From Acidobacteriota bacterium (GTDB lineage Bacteria; Acidobacteriota; Thermoanaerobaculia; Multivoradales; JAGPDF01): a stretch of 64,000 bases of DNA. Where the stretch lies: assembly GCA_014584695.1 (NCBI GenBank), contig JACTMI010000010.1, forward strand, positions 124,001-188,000, written 5' to 3'. Of the stretch, positions 26,947 to 35,932 are shown piece after piece. Below the pieces are notes generated by a model. The model did no database searches. It was not told the origin of the DNA and saw only the letters and a program-made list of their open reading frames with translations. The first letter of the stretch is position 1. The number at the start of each line of letters is the position of its first letter. The translations under genes were made by a program, and so were the position numbers.

Positions 26947-27611
26947 TCCCCCTCGAGCGCGACCAGGATCTTCGCCGCCGCCGGCAGTCCCACCGCCAGC
27001 CGCGCCCCCGATCCGAGCTCGAGCGCGAGGGTGCCCGCCGCCTCGTCGCGATCGAGCACGTGCAGGAGGGTCCCCGGCGCCAGGCCGGTGACGTCGATCC
27101 AGCGCAAGAACCCGGCATCCTGGTCGAGCACGCGCGCGACCCGCAGCGACCGCCGAGCCGGCACCCCGGCCAGGGGCACGACCGCCGGCACGGCGACCTG
27201 GCCGGCGGCGGTCGGGATCGGATCGCCGTGCGGGTCGACCGCGGGGCGTCCGAGCATCTCGTCGATCCGGTCGACCAGCCGCTCCGACACCGCGTGCTCG
27301 AGCCGCTCCGCCTCGTCGTGCACTTCGCTCCAGTCGTAGCCCAGGACCTCGACCAGGAAGAGCTCGATCAGCCGGTGCCGCCGCAGCACGTGGAGGGCGA
27401 GCCGCCGCCCCGCCGCCGAGAGCGTCGCGCCGGCGTAGGCCTCGTAGTCGACCAGCCCGGCTTCCGCGAGCGTCTTCATCATGGCCGTCACCGACCCGGG
27501 CGTCACGCCCAGGGCCGCCGCCACCGCGCCGGTGGCGACCCGCTCGCCCGGTGCGCTCTGCTCGCCGATCAGGATCTGCTTGAGGTAGTCCTCGACGGTG
27601 GCGGTCGGCAC
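26913..27611 (-). CDS. DtxR/MntR-family metal-dependent repressor
   Basis: 232 residues from GTG 27611, which gives MPTATVEDYLKQIL, the standard DtxR N-terminus. The winged helix covers 1-65. The metal-binding and dimerisation region has HRLIELFLVEVLGYDW and EVHDEAERLEH, with Glu at the DtxR Cys102 position, the MntR-like state. DPHGDPIP and a C-terminal FeoA/SH3-like domain follow. It is the last gene of the feo operon, 10 nt after the outer-membrane protein, and probably represses iron or manganese genes when metal is plentiful, possibly including its own operon. Confidence 0.92.
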   Translation of the reverse strand: MPTATVEDYLKQILIGEQSAPGERVATGAVAAALGVTPGSVTAMMKTLAEAGLVDYEAYAGATLSAAGRRLALHVLRRHRLIELFLVEVLGYDWSEVHDEAERLEHAVSERLVDRIDEMLGRPAVDPHGDPIPTAAGQVAVPAVVPLAGVPARRSLRVARVLDQDAGFLRWIDVTGLAPGTLLHVLDRDEAAGTLALELGSGARLAVGLPAAAKILVALEGDQPSGVKRARQ

Positions 27612-27621
27612 GGCCTCGCCC

Positions 27622-28443
27622 TCAGCGGTCCAGTCGAATGGCGATGCCGACCCCGGCGAAGAAGTCCGGGGCGGCACCCGAGTAGCCGCGGCCGACGGCG
27701 GCGTCGAGTTGCACGCCGGGCCGCAGGCGGTACGTGACGCCACCGTCGAACGCGTGCGCCGACGGCGCGGGATCACTGGCCGGCAGGTCGCCGAACAGCT
27801 CCACGAAGAGGCCCCAGCGCGGGCCGAGGTCGAATCCGAGGGCTCCGGAGTAGACCCATCGGGTGAGCGTGCTCACCCCTCGCCGGCCGTCCTCGGAAGA
27901 GCCGCTCTCGAGACCGAGATTCCAGCTCCAGCCGGCCCACGCCGACAGATCGTGCGCGACGGCGAGCCGTGCGGAGAGGTCCGCGCGCGGCGAACCGAAA
28001 CCGCTCTTTCCCGCCGGCAACGTCGCGTGCACCAGGAGCGCGCTTCGCGCCTGGCCTCCACGCGCTTCGCCGAGCGCGAGCTTGAAGCCGGCCTCGGGGT
28101 CGCCGTGCCCGCGCTGGCTGAGGGAACCCGAATCCGAAGGGGCATCGACGGCGATCCGTCCGGGCCAGGCGAGGCGCAGCTCGAGCCGGGGCGTGACGCC
28201 GTAGCGCAGCAGCGTCGCCGGCGCTTCGCGCACCTCGAGCGCGCCGCTCGGCGTCTGCTCACGATGGTAGTGGCTGCCGATCTCGAGCTGCAGCGAGCCG
28301 AGCGGCACCACTTCCGCGGATTCGGTCTGGTCCGGGCGATCCGTGACCAGCTCCGCCTCGTGCTTCCCGATCGCGATCGGCAGCGCCGGCGCCGCGGTCG
28401 CGAGCAGGACGACGAAGGGGAGGAGCCGGCGCGGCGCTCGCAT
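27622..28443 (-). CDS. Outer-membrane transporter-like protein (Phenol_MetA_deg family)
   Basis: 273 residues. A signal peptide (about 1-23) is followed by the family-typical TDRPDQTESAEVVPLGSLQL and many alternating beta strands, ending in IAIRLDR. The family is annotated as putative outer-membrane transporters; function is unproven. Its ATG shares one base with the feoB stop (TGATG), so it is translated with feoB. The context suggests a role at the outer membrane in iron handling. Confidence 0.8.
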   Translation of the reverse strand: MRAPRRLLPFVVLLATAAPALPIAIGKHEAELVTDRPDQTESAEVVPLGSLQLEIGSHYHREQTPSGALEVREAPATLLRYGVTPRLELRLAWPGRIAVDAPSDSGSLSQRGHGDPEAGFKLALGEARGGQARSALLVHATLPAGKSGFGSPRADLSARLAVAHDLSAWAGWSWNLGLESGSSEDGRRGVSTLTRWVYSGALGFDLGPRWGLFVELFGDLPASDPAPSAHAFDGGVTYRLRPGVQLDAAVGRGYSGAAPDFFAGVGIAIRLDR

Positions 28444-30701
28444 CACCCGGTCACCAGTCGCCAGGTCTGGGCGACGAAGAAGCAGAGCACGAACCCCATC
28501 ACGACCGGCAGGAGCGCGGCGATCGTCGTCCACTTGACGCTCCGGGTCTCCTTCCAGATGGTGTAGATGGTGGTCGAGCAGGGGTTGTGAACGAGGCTGA
28601 AGAGCATCAGGCAGACGGCGGTCAGCAGCGTCCAGCCTCCGGCGGTCAGCAGCGCGGCGGTGTCGACGGTCGAGTCGAGCTCGAACATGACGCCGGCGCC
28701 CGCGCCGAAGCCGGTGGCGCCGGTGGTGAGCACGGTCAGCATCAGGAGGGTCGGCACCACGATCTCGTTGGCGGGGATCGCCACCAGGTAGGCGAGCAGG
28801 ATCACCCCCGAGAGGCCGATCCACCAGCCGAAGGGCTCCATGCCGCCGATCAGCCGCTCGGCGACGCTCACCCCGCCCCACTGGACGTTCGAGACCAGCC
28901 AGATCACGGCGCCCGCGGGCAGCGCGAAGACGACGGCGCGCCACAGCACCAGCAAAGTGCGGTCGATCAGCGAGGTGTAGAGCGTCCGCAGCACGCGCGG
29001 CGGCCGGTAGGGGGGCAGCTCGAGGCTGAACGCCGAGACCTCGCCGCGCAGGACGGTGCGCGACAGCAGCCAGGAGACCGCAAAGGTGAGGACGACCCCG
29101 AGCACCGCGACCGAGACCACGGCGAGCGCCGAGATCAGCCCGGCCAGGTGGGCCGGCGCCAGCGCGCCGATGAAGATCGAGGCGACCAGGATCTGGGTCG
29201 GCCAACGCCCGTTGCAGAGCGCGAAGTTGTTGGTGAGGATCGCGATCAGGCGCTCGCGCGGGCTCTCGATGATGCGCGTCGACACCACGCCCGCCGCGTT
29301 GCACCCCCACCCCATCGCCATGGTCAGCGCCTGCTTGCCGTGCGCGCCGGCGCGCCGGAAGGCGCGGTCGAGGTTGAAGGCGACGCGCGGCAGGTAGCCG
29401 AAGTCCTCGAGCAGGGTGAAGAGCGGAAAGAAGATCGCCATCGGCGGCAGCATCACCGAGATCACCCAGGCGGTCGCGAGGTAGACGCCGTCGACCAGCA
29501 GGCCCGCCAGCCACCAGGGCAGCCCGATCGCGCCGGCGCCACTCTGGAGCAGGGGGTGGAGGGTGTCGACCAGCAGGCTCGCGAGCAGTGACGACGGGAC
29601 GTTCGAGCCCGCGATCGTCAGCCAGAAGACGACGGTCAGCATGCCCAGCATCAGCGGGATGCCGAGCCAGCGGCTGGTGACCAGCCGGTCGAGCGCGCGG
29701 TCGAAGTCGAAGCGCGGCCGCTCTCCGGCGCGCGTCACGGCGCGATCCGCGAGGCGCGCCGCCTCGGTGTAGATCCCCTCCATCAGGTGCTGGTGGAAAT
29801 CGGGTCCGACCTGCCAGCGCAGGGTCGAGGCGTGCGCGAGGACTCTCTCGACGCCCGCCGCGGAGGGCCGCCCGGCAGCGCCGATCCGCGCGCCCGCCGG
29901 CGCCTCCGGTGCCCCGACCAGCGCGAGGCTCTCGAGCTCCCCGAGCTCGCCGGCCGCCAGCGCGGCGCCGATCCGTTGGTCGCCGTCGAGCAGCCGCAGC
30001 GCCACCCACTGGGCGTTCGGCAACTGCGGATGCAGCTCCCGCACCGCTTCGGTCAGCCGCGCCACCGCCCGCTCCAGCCCCGGCGATCCGCCGCCGACGC
30101 GGCGAGGCCGCGCCGCGCCATCGCCCGCCGCGACCTCCTGGATGGCCTGGATCAGCTCGGGCAGCCCTTCGCCGGAGCGCGCCGCCGTCGGCACCACCCG
30201 CACGCCCAGGTCGCGGGCGAGCCGGCGGGCGTCGACCGCGAGGCCGTGACGCCGCGCCTCGTCCATCAGGTTCAGGCAGACGACCGCGCGGTCGGTGATC
30301 TCGAGCACCTGGAGCACCAGGTTGAGGTTGCGCTCGAGGCAGTTCGCGTCGACGACGATCACCGTCACGTCGGGTCGGCCGAAGAGCAGGAAGTCGCGCG
30401 CCACCTCCTCGTCGGGGCTCGACGAGAGCAGCGAGTAGGTGCCGGGCAGGTCGACCAGCTTGAAGCGCCGGCCGCCGCTGGCGAAGGCGCCCTCGGCGCG
30501 GGTCACCGTCTTGCCCGGCCAGTTGCCGGTGTGCTGTCGCAGGCCGGTCAGGGCGTTGAAGACCGTGCTTTTGCCGGTGTTGGGATTGCCGGCCAGGGCG
30601 ACCACGTGATCGAAGCTCGACATGTCGACGCCGAGCTTGCGCAGGTTCCCGGCGTGGTGCGCGGGACAGGCGGCGCACGCCTCCGGGCTCGGGTGGCTCA
30701 C
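28443..30701 (-). CDS. feoB: Ferrous iron transporter FeoB
   Basis: 752 residues, full length. A Cys-containing N-terminus (CAACPAHH) precedes the G domain: G1 [10 protein letters not shown]3 DLPGTYS, G4 NLMDE. The membrane part shows the two gate-like repeats with GCN-containing [10 protein letters not shown]. It imports Fe2+ across the inner membrane, driven or gated by GTP. The GTG start overlaps the upstream TGA (GTGA), coupling it to the DtxR-FeoA fusion. No separate feoA gene exists; FeoA domains are supplied by the upstream fusion. Confidence 0.97.
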   Translation of the reverse strand: MSHPSPEACAACPAHHAGNLRKLGVDMSSFDHVVALAGNPNTGKSTVFNALTGLRQHTGNWPGKTVTRAEGAFASGGRRFKLVDLPGTYSLLSSSPDEEVARDFLLFGRPDVTVIVVDANCLERNLNLVLQVLEITDRAVVCLNLMDEARRHGLAVDARRLARDLGVRVVPTAARSGEGLPELIQAIQEVAAGDGAARPRRVGGGSPGLERAVARLTEAVRELHPQLPNAQWVALRLLDGDQRIGAALAAGELGELESLALVGAPEAPAGARIGAAGRPSAAGVERVLAHASTLRWQVGPDFHQHLMEGIYTEAARLADRAVTRAGERPRFDFDRALDRLVTSRWLGIPLMLGMLTVVFWLTIAGSNVPSSLLASLLVDTLHPLLQSGAGAIGLPWWLAGLLVDGVYLATAWVISVMLPPMAIFFPLFTLLEDFGYLPRVAFNLDRAFRRAGAHGKQALTMAMGWGCNAAGVVSTRIIESPRERLIAILTNNFALCNGRWPTQILVASIFIGALAPAHLAGLISALAVVSVAVLGVVLTFAVSWLLSRTVLRGEVSAFSLELPPYRPPRVLRTLYTSLIDRTLLVLWRAVVFALPAGAVIWLVSNVQWGGVSVAERLIGGMEPFGWWIGLSGVILLAYLVAIPANEIVVPTLLMLTVLTTGATGFGAGAGVMFELDSTVDTAALLTAGGWTLLTAVCLMLFSLVHNPCSTTIYTIWKETRSVKWTTIAALLPVVMGFVLCFFVAQTWRLVTG

Positions 30702-31726
30702 GCGGCACCTCCGGCGGCGCGCCGCACCTGGACGAGATCGGCCTGCTCCTTGCGCAGCGCGATCAGCGCGCCGCGAATGCGGTAGGCGGTGGGGTCGCCG
30801 CCGGGACCGACCAGCTCGTTCTCGACCACCGTGCCGGGCACCAGGCCGAGATCGAGCAGACGCCGGCGCTGGAGACCGCGGCAGGCGGCGGAGATGCCGA
30901 GCACCTCCGCCCGCTCGCCCGGCGCGATGGTCGAAAGCGCCGCCGCCGGCGGCCCCTCGGCCGCCGCGGCGAGAGGCTGCACCGTCAGGTTGGCCGCCAC
31001 GACCGGAGCCAGCACGACCTCCTCGGTCTCGGCGGCGACGCGGATCCGGCGCGGCGTCCGTTCGAGCACGCGAATCCTCGTCCCCGGCGCCAGACCGGCC
31101 GCCGCGATCTGGGCGAAGACCGCCTCGGGCTCGTCTTCGACATGGACGATCTCGGCGTCCTGGCCGACGGCGAGCGCGGTCAGCGCGACGCCCCGGGCGG
31201 GCGGGATCTCGCCGCTGGCGAGCGGGATCGGGTCGCCGTGCGGATCGAACCGCGGGTGGCCGAGCGTCGCCGCCAGCGCATCGGCCTCCGCCTCGCTGGT
31301 CCGGTGCTCACGCCGCTCCGCCTCCGGGTGCCACTCCCGGGCGTCGAGGCCGGTCTGGTCGGCGAGGTAGCGCTCCCACAGGCGGTGGATCCGCACCACG
31401 CGCAGAGCGTCCCGCCGTCCCTCGTCGGTCAGGCGGAGGCGATCGCCCTCGCGGCCGACGAGCTCCAGACGCTCGAGCCGCTGGACGAGCGCCGCCGCCC
31501 TCTGCCCCGACAGGCCCAGCGTCCCCGCCAGGCTCTGGAGCGTGCCGGGGTGCTGCCGGTACTCGCAATCCCAGAGGTGCTTGAGGGCGTCCTCGACCCG
31601 CACCCGGTCCGACGCCTCGAGCCCCCGCGACCAGCGCCAGAAGAGGCCCCAAGCGGGCCAGAAGAGCAGCACGGCGAGGCCGGTCAGGGCGACGGCGGTG
31701 AGCAGGGCGAGCAGCGGGGCGGGCAT
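30698..31726 (-). CDS. Membrane-anchored DtxR-type regulator fused to two FeoA domains
   Basis: 342 residues from ATG 31726, with GGAG upstream. In order: one transmembrane helix (about 5-30, ending WRWSR), a winged HTH (41-108), and a DtxR metal/dimer region (110-170) with HRLWERY and [11 protein letters not shown] retaining the ligand positions, then DPHGDPIP. Two FeoA/SH3-like domains follow (about 177-251 and 261-336; the second, [16 protein letters not shown], is the better match). FeoA normally stimulates FeoB, so this protein could couple metal sensing, DNA binding and transporter control at the membrane. It is the first gene of the feo operon. Confidence 0.88.
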   Translation of the reverse strand: MPAPLLALLTAVALTGLAVLLFWPAWGLFWRWSRGLEASDRVRVEDALKHLWDCEYRQHPGTLQSLAGTLGLSGQRAAALVQRLERLELVGREGDRLRLTDEGRRDALRVVRIHRLWERYLADQTGLDAREWHPEAERREHRTSEAEADALAATLGHPRFDPHGDPIPLASGEIPPARGVALTALAVGQDAEIVHVEDEPEAVFAQIAAAGLAPGTRIRVLERTPRRIRVAAETEEVVLAPVVAANLTVQPLAAAAEGPPAAALSTIAPGERAEVLGISAACRGLQRRRLLDLGLVPGTVVENELVGPGGDPTAYRIRGALIALRKEQADLVQVRRAAGGAA

Positions 31727-31757
31727 CGACGGGTCTCCGTGAGTTCGAACACACACA

Positions 31758-31786
31758 ATCATAAGTTTGAGTAATCAAAAAATCAA
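31758..31786 (-). promoter_or_regulatory. Sigma70-type promoter of the feo operon
   Basis: On the minus strand: -35 TTGATT (31781-31786), exactly 17 nt, -10 TATGAT (31758-31763). It sits in the only AT-rich island of the region, and transcription would start near 31751, about 25 nt before the ATG at 31726. Confidence 0.75.
31766..31779. promoter_or_regulatory. Candidate metal-repressor operator inside the feo promoter spacer
   Basis: TTTGAGTAATCAAA: arms TTTGA/TCAAA around 4 nt, lying wholly between the -35 and -10 elements. The position is ideal for repression, and the operon encodes two DtxR-family proteins. No other copy was seen in this window. Confidence 0.5.
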
Positions 31787-31802
31787 GCCCCAGGGAGGCT
31801 TG
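31777..31802 (-). terminator. Intrinsic terminator of the 5-oxoproline operon
   Basis: Minus strand: CAAGCC, loop TCCCTGG, GGCTTG (31784-31802), then ATTTTTT (31777-31783). It starts 18 nt after the PxpA-Nudix stop. The U-tract and stem overlap the -35 box of the feo promoter. Confidence 0.75.
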
Positions 31803-31819
31803 GCACGCTCGCACACTCC

Positions 31820-32959
31820 CTATTCCCGCTCGGGTCCGCCGAGCGCGCCCGCCAGCAGGGGGAGGATCGGCAGGTCGGCTTCGGGCCAGTCGAGGGCGGC
31901 GAGCTCGGCGGCGGCGAACCAGCCGCAGGCGTCGTGCTCGGCGAGGCGGAGCTCGCCGCCGCGGCGTCGAGCCCGATAGACGTCGAGGACGATCCGCCGG
32001 CCGTCGACCAGAGCGGTGCCGCGGCCGAGGTGAGCGCCGACCTCGAGCTCGAGGGCGAGCTCCTCGGCGGCTTCGCGCGCGAGCGCCGCCTCCGGCTCTT
32101 CCCCGGCATCGACCTTGCCTCCGGGAAACTCCCACTTGCCCGGCATCGACATCGCCGGCCCGCGCCGGGTGAGGAGCACCCGCGCCCCTTCGACCACCGC
32201 GGCGCCGACGACGTGGAGCTCCGCGATCGGCGGCAACCGCGCCGGCGCGGTCGCGGCGACGACGTCGAAGCCGGCGGTCTCGAGGCGCTGGCGGACCGCG
32301 CGGGCGATCGTGGCCGCGCCGGGACTGTCCGAGTGGACGCAGAGCGTGGCCACGCCGGCTCCGCCCGGGCGCGCCAGCGCCACCGCCTGGGCGGCTGCCG
32401 ACTCCGCTCCCAGCAGCGCGCCCGCGGTGCCGCGCGGCAGCAGAATGCCGTCGGCGCCATAGCCGCGATCGGCGAACTCCTCGGGGATCGCCGGCATCCG
32501 CCGCGCGCTGGCCGCTGCGAGCAGCGCCGAGCCCGGGAACCCGATCACCGGCAGCTCCGGGTCGAGCGCCGCCACCGCCGCCACGGCCGCCGCCGCCGCC
32601 GTGGCATCGCCGCTCAGCCGGTGGTAGAGCGCGCCGTGCGGCTTCCAGTGCGCGAGACTCAGGCCCTGCTCGACCGCCGCCGCCGCCAGCGCGCCGATCT
32701 GCCGCGCGACGAGCGCCGCGATCTCGCGCGCCCCGGCGCCGTATTCGACGCGCCCGAACCGTGCGCGGTCCTCGTAGCCGGGATGGGCGCCGGCGGCGAC
32801 GCCGCTCGCCCGGCAGAGGGCGAGCGCCGACCGCATCGAAGCCGCGTCGCCGGCGTGGCCGCCGCAGGCGATCGAGGCGCTGGAGATCCAGCTGAATAGC
32901 TTCGCAGAGTCGAATCCCTCGCCGGCATCGGCATTGAGGTCGATCCTCGGGCGCCTCAA
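31820..32959 (-). CDS. pxpA: 5-oxoprolinase subunit A fused to a Nudix hydrolase domain
   Basis: 379 residues. Residues 1-238 are PxpA (LamB/YcsF family): IDLNADAGEGFD, ACGGHAGD, AAGAHPGYEDR, WKPHGALY, CVHSDSPGA. Residues 246-379 are a MutT-like Nudix domain: LHVVGAAVVEGARVLLTRR, PGKWEFPGGK and a Nudix box from Gly281 (GKVDAGEE...REAAEEL). PxpA alone is about 250 residues. There is no stop, frameshift or Met between the halves. The TTG start overlaps the pxpC stop (TTGA). PxpABC cleaves 5-oxoproline to glutamate with ATP. The fused Nudix domain may clean up a nucleotide or simply share the transcript. Confidence 0.9.
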   Translation of the reverse strand: MRRPRIDLNADAGEGFDSAKLFSWISSASIACGGHAGDAASMRSALALCRASGVAAGAHPGYEDRARFGRVEYGAGAREIAALVARQIGALAAAAVEQGLSLAHWKPHGALYHRLSGDATAAAAAVAAVAALDPELPVIGFPGSALLAAASARRMPAIPEEFADRGYGADGILLPRGTAGALLGAESAAAQAVALARPGGAGVATLCVHSDSPGAATIARAVRQRLETAGFDVVAATAPARLPPIAELHVVGAAVVEGARVLLTRRGPAMSMPGKWEFPGGKVDAGEEPEAALAREAAEELALELEVGAHLGRGTALVDGRRIVLDVYRARRRGGELRLAEHDACGWFAAAELAALDWPEADLPILPLLAGALGGPERE

Positions 32960-33888
32960 GATCGGATCTCCTCGACCGCCGCTTCGAGCAGCCGCTCGAG
33001 CCGCTGCGTGGCCTCGACCGCCGTCGCCCACTCCACCGCCGCGAAGCGAACGAGCGCCCGCGGAGGAAAGTGGGCCAGCCGTCCCCGGTCGGCCTCGATC
33101 ACCTGCGCGACCCAGGGATAGCCGCCGGTGACCGGCGCGTCGACGCCGAGCGCGATCGGCTCGCCGGCCGGCGGCAGCTGGATGGTGCCGAACAGCACCC
33201 CCTGGGAGCGCAGCTCGCCGCCGCCGCCGCGCGCCGGCGCCGCGCGCTCGAAGCGGACGCCGCGCCGGTCCGAGCGTGCGCTGACCCGCAGGTCGCCGGC
33301 GAGGGCCGCGGGCAGGCCCTGGGCGTCCAGTTCGAACGCATCCGGCCCGGCCAGCACGCGCAGCTCGCGGCGCGCGAGCTCGCGCAGGAGCTCGGGCGCC
33401 AGCGCGCGCGGCGGCGTCGGCGCCGCGCATCCCACCGCCAGGAGGTCCCCGGCGACCAGCGCGCGGCCGGCGAGACCGCCGAATCCGGCCGCCAGGTCGG
33501 TCGCCCGGCTGCCCAGGCACGTCGCCACGTCGACGCCGCCGGCGACCGCGAGCCAGGCGCGGGCACCGCCCCGCGCGCGGCCGAGCTCGAGCCGCGCCCC
33601 CGCGGCCAGATCGTGGCTCCGTTCGCCGGCCGCCGGCCGGCCGTCGATCGCGGCCTCGACGTCGCCGCCGACCCAGGCGACGCGGGCTCGCGTCTCGAAA
33701 CGGAGCGTCGGACCGGCCAGTGTCAGCTCGAGCAGCGCGGCGCCGTCGGGGTTGCCCACCAGGCGGTTGGCGGCCCGCGCCGCATAAGCGTCCATCGCCC
33801 CTCCGGGCGGCACTCCGGCGGCGCGAAAACCGGGCCGGCCGAGATCCTGCACCGCCGTCGAGAGCCCGGGGCGCTCGACCGCGATCAA
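32956..33888 (-). CDS. pxpC: 5-oxoprolinase subunit C
   Basis: 310 residues, KipA/AHS2 (biotin-dependent carboxylase-like) fold: LSTAVQDLGRPGFRAAGVPPGGAMD at the N-terminus (about 9-33), then LAVAGGVDV and GVLFGTIQLPP. It forms the ATP-dependent 5-oxoprolinase with PxpB and PxpA. The start is TTG 33888 within TTGA of the pxpB stop; its own stop overlaps the pxpA start the same way, so the three subunits are translationally coupled. Confidence 0.93.
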   Translation of the reverse strand: MIAVERPGLSTAVQDLGRPGFRAAGVPPGGAMDAYAARAANRLVGNPDGAALLELTLAGPTLRFETRARVAWVGGDVEAAIDGRPAAGERSHDLAAGARLELGRARGGARAWLAVAGGVDVATCLGSRATDLAAGFGGLAGRALVAGDLLAVGCAAPTPPRALAPELLRELARRELRVLAGPDAFELDAQGLPAALAGDLRVSARSDRRGVRFERAAPARGGGGELRSQGVLFGTIQLPPAGEPIALGVDAPVTGGYPWVAQVIEADRGRLAHFPPRALVRFAAVEWATAVEATQRLERLLEAAVEEIRS

Positions 33889-34550
33889 CGCGGCGCCTCC
33901 TCCGGCACGAAGCGGACCCGGTCGCCCGCAGCGAGCCGCGCCGGGGGCGCGGCGCCGGGATCGAACAGCGTGAGCTCGGTCCGCCCGACGAGGTGCCAGC
34001 CGCCGGGTGTCGCCTGCGGATAGACGCCGGAGAACGGCCCGGCGATCGCCACCGAACCGGCCGCGACGCGCGGGCGCGGGCGCGGGCGGCGGGGCAGCTC
34101 GAGCTCGCGCGGCAAGCCGAGCAGATAGGCGAAGCCGGGCGAGAAGCCGACGAAGGCGACGACGTAGACCGCGCGCGAGTGGAGCTCGACCACCCGCGCG
34201 GAGGTGAGACCGGCGGCGCTCGCCACCGCCTCCAGATCGGGACCGTCGGCGCCGCCGTAGCGCACCGCGATCCTGTGCTCCCGCGCGGCCGCGCGCGGGC
34301 GGGGCGAGGTCGCGCGCGCCCGCTCGCGCAGCCACGGCTCGACCTGCGCCAGCCGTGGCGCGTCGGCGGTCTCGAACAGGGCCAGCAGGTTGCCGGCTCC
34401 GAGCACCGTCTCGACGAGCCCCGCCGGCGGCTCGCGGGCGAGCTCCGCCGCCAACGCCTGTGCCCGCGCGACGGCGGCCTCCAGGCGCTCGTCGCCGAAG
34501 CGGACGAGCAGCGCCCGCTCGGCGACGCGCTGGACCTCGACGTCGCTCAC
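33885..34550 (-). CDS. pxpB: 5-oxoprolinase subunit B
   Basis: 221 residues, KipI/AHS1 family: ERALLVRFGD near the start, VAFVGFSPGFAYLLGLP, the catalytic-region GSVAIAGPFSGVYPQ and TPGGWHLVGRT. GTG start at 34550 in a GTGA overlap with the transporter stop. It acts in the PxpABC complex that opens pyroglutamate to glutamate. An allophanate hydrolase subunit is the older annotation of this fold, but the BCA gene set supports 5-oxoprolinase. Confidence 0.93.
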   Translation of the reverse strand: MSDVEVQRVAERALLVRFGDERLEAAVARAQALAAELAREPPAGLVETVLGAGNLLALFETADAPRLAQVEPWLRERARATSPRPRAAAREHRIAVRYGGADGPDLEAVASAAGLTSARVVELHSRAVYVVAFVGFSPGFAYLLGLPRELELPRRPRPRPRVAAGSVAIAGPFSGVYPQATPGGWHLVGRTELTLFDPGAAPPARLAAGDRVRFVPEEAPR

Positions 34551-35797
34551 GACTCGAGCTCCGCGCCCCGCGTCTCGGGCAGGAAGAGCACCAGCAGGGC
34601 GCCGGCGACGAAGAAGGCGGCGGTCGAGCCGATCGCGCCCGCCAGGCCGCGCGCGTCGGCGAGCGCGCCGATGGTCGCCGGCGCCGCGGCCGACAGCGCC
34701 CGGCCGGTGTTGTAGCAGAGCCCCTGCGCGGTGCCCCGAACGCCGGTCGGGAAGAGCTCGGCCAACTGGGCGCCGAACAGGCTGAAGTAGCCGTGGCCGA
34801 AGAAGCCGAGCGCGGGCGCGAGCGCCAGCAGCGCCGCCGGCGACCGCACCAGCGCGCCGTAGGCGGTGACGATCGCCGCCGCCGCGGCCAGGAAAGCGAC
34901 GAAGCTCCACCGCCGGCCGAAGCGGTCCGCGGCGTGTCCGAACGCGAGGTAGCCGAAGAACGCTCCCACCTGCATCGGCACCAGCCAACCGGCCGAGCGA
35001 ACCAGGCCGAGGCCGGCGCCGCCCTGCTCGACCGGCGCCGCGAAGAACGACGGCATCCAGGTGAAGAGCCCCCAGTAGCCGAACATCACCGCCGCCGAGA
35101 CCGCGGTGGCGAGCAGCGTCCGGCCGACGAGCGGCGGGCGCAGAAGCGACCACGGGCTGGCGCGCGGGCCGCCCGCGGCGGCGGCGATCGGCGGCTCCTC
35201 GACCCGGCGGCGGATCCAGAAGACGAGCAGCGCCGGCAGCACACCGAGCGCGAACAGCCAGCGCCAACCGAGCGTGGGCAAGACCACCGCGGCGACCACG
35301 ACCGCGATCAGGTAACCGACCGCCCAGCCCGACTGCATCAGGCCGATCGCCTTGCCGCGGTGCGCCGCGGGCACGCTCTCGGCCACCAGCACCGACCCGG
35401 CCGACCATTCGCCCCCGAGGCCGAGGCCGAGCAGCGTCCGCCAGGCGACCAGCTGCGCGACGCTCTGCGAGGTGGCGCTGCCGAGCGAGGCGAAGGAGAA
35501 GATCAGGATGGTGATCGAGAGGGCGCGCGCGCGGCCGATCCGGTCGGCGACGCGGCCGAACAGCACCCCCCCGACCGCCGACGAGAGCAGCGCCACCGTC
35601 GCGAGCAGCCCGGCCTGCCGCGCGTCGAGCGCGAACTCGCTGCGGATCGCCGGAATGGCCAGCAGGTAGAGCACGAAGTCGGCGGCGTCGAGGGTCCAGC
35701 CCGCGAAGGCCGCGACGAGCGCCCGGCGCGCGCCGACCGGCAGCGCGGCCAGCCAGCCGAAGGCCCGCGCCGGCGGCCGCTGCGGATCCGCAGACAT
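34547..35797 (-). CDS. MFS transporter, probable 5-oxoproline or organic-acid importer
   Basis: 416 residues, twelve hydrophobic segments, with the sugar/acid symporter-type signatures FGRVADRIGRARAL after helix 2 and RTLLGLGLGGEWSAG in helix 4. It resembles the AAHS/MHS branch. It is the first gene of the operon followed by pxpB-pxpC-pxpA, coupled by GTGA, so uptake of 5-oxoproline is the simplest reading; specificity is inferred from context only. An inverted repeat 47 bp upstream may be its operator. Confidence 0.88.
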   Translation of the reverse strand: MSADPQRPPARAFGWLAALPVGARRALVAAFAGWTLDAADFVLYLLAIPAIRSEFALDARQAGLLATVALLSSAVGGVLFGRVADRIGRARALSITILIFSFASLGSATSQSVAQLVAWRTLLGLGLGGEWSAGSVLVAESVPAAHRGKAIGLMQSGWAVGYLIAVVVAAVVLPTLGWRWLFALGVLPALLVFWIRRRVEEPPIAAAAGGPRASPWSLLRPPLVGRTLLATAVSAAVMFGYWGLFTWMPSFFAAPVEQGGAGLGLVRSAGWLVPMQVGAFFGYLAFGHAADRFGRRWSFVAFLAAAAAIVTAYGALVRSPAALLALAPALGFFGHGYFSLFGAQLAELFPTGVRGTAQGLCYNTGRALSAAAPATIGALADARGLAGAIGSTAAFFVAGALLVLFLPETRGAELES

Positions 35798-35843
35798 GCC
35801 GCGCAGACTATCGGAGTCGAGCCCCGTCCAGCGGCCGAGGCTG

Positions 35844-35861
35844 CTGACACGACGCTGTCAG
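35844..35861. promoter_or_regulatory. Inverted repeat CTGACA-N6-TGTCAG, candidate operator
   Basis: Perfect 6-bp arms with 6-nt spacer in the 135-bp divergent gap between the 5-oxoproline operon (minus, starts 35797) and the DinB-like gene (plus, starts 35933). Its size and position suit a dimeric repressor such as a GntR- or LysR-type protein, but no regulator gene is adjacent. Confidence 0.45.
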
Positions 35862-35932
35862 GAGGGGGCAGGCAGACTCCTCTCGGCAGCGCGGCACCGA
35901 CGCCGCGCGCCGTTCCGGAAGAGAGAGCCGAC

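Noticed and set aside
31743-31750. GTTCGAAC, similar to a tRNA T-loop
   Set aside because: No acceptor stem or other tRNA arms nearby; simple 8-bp palindrome within the feo leader.
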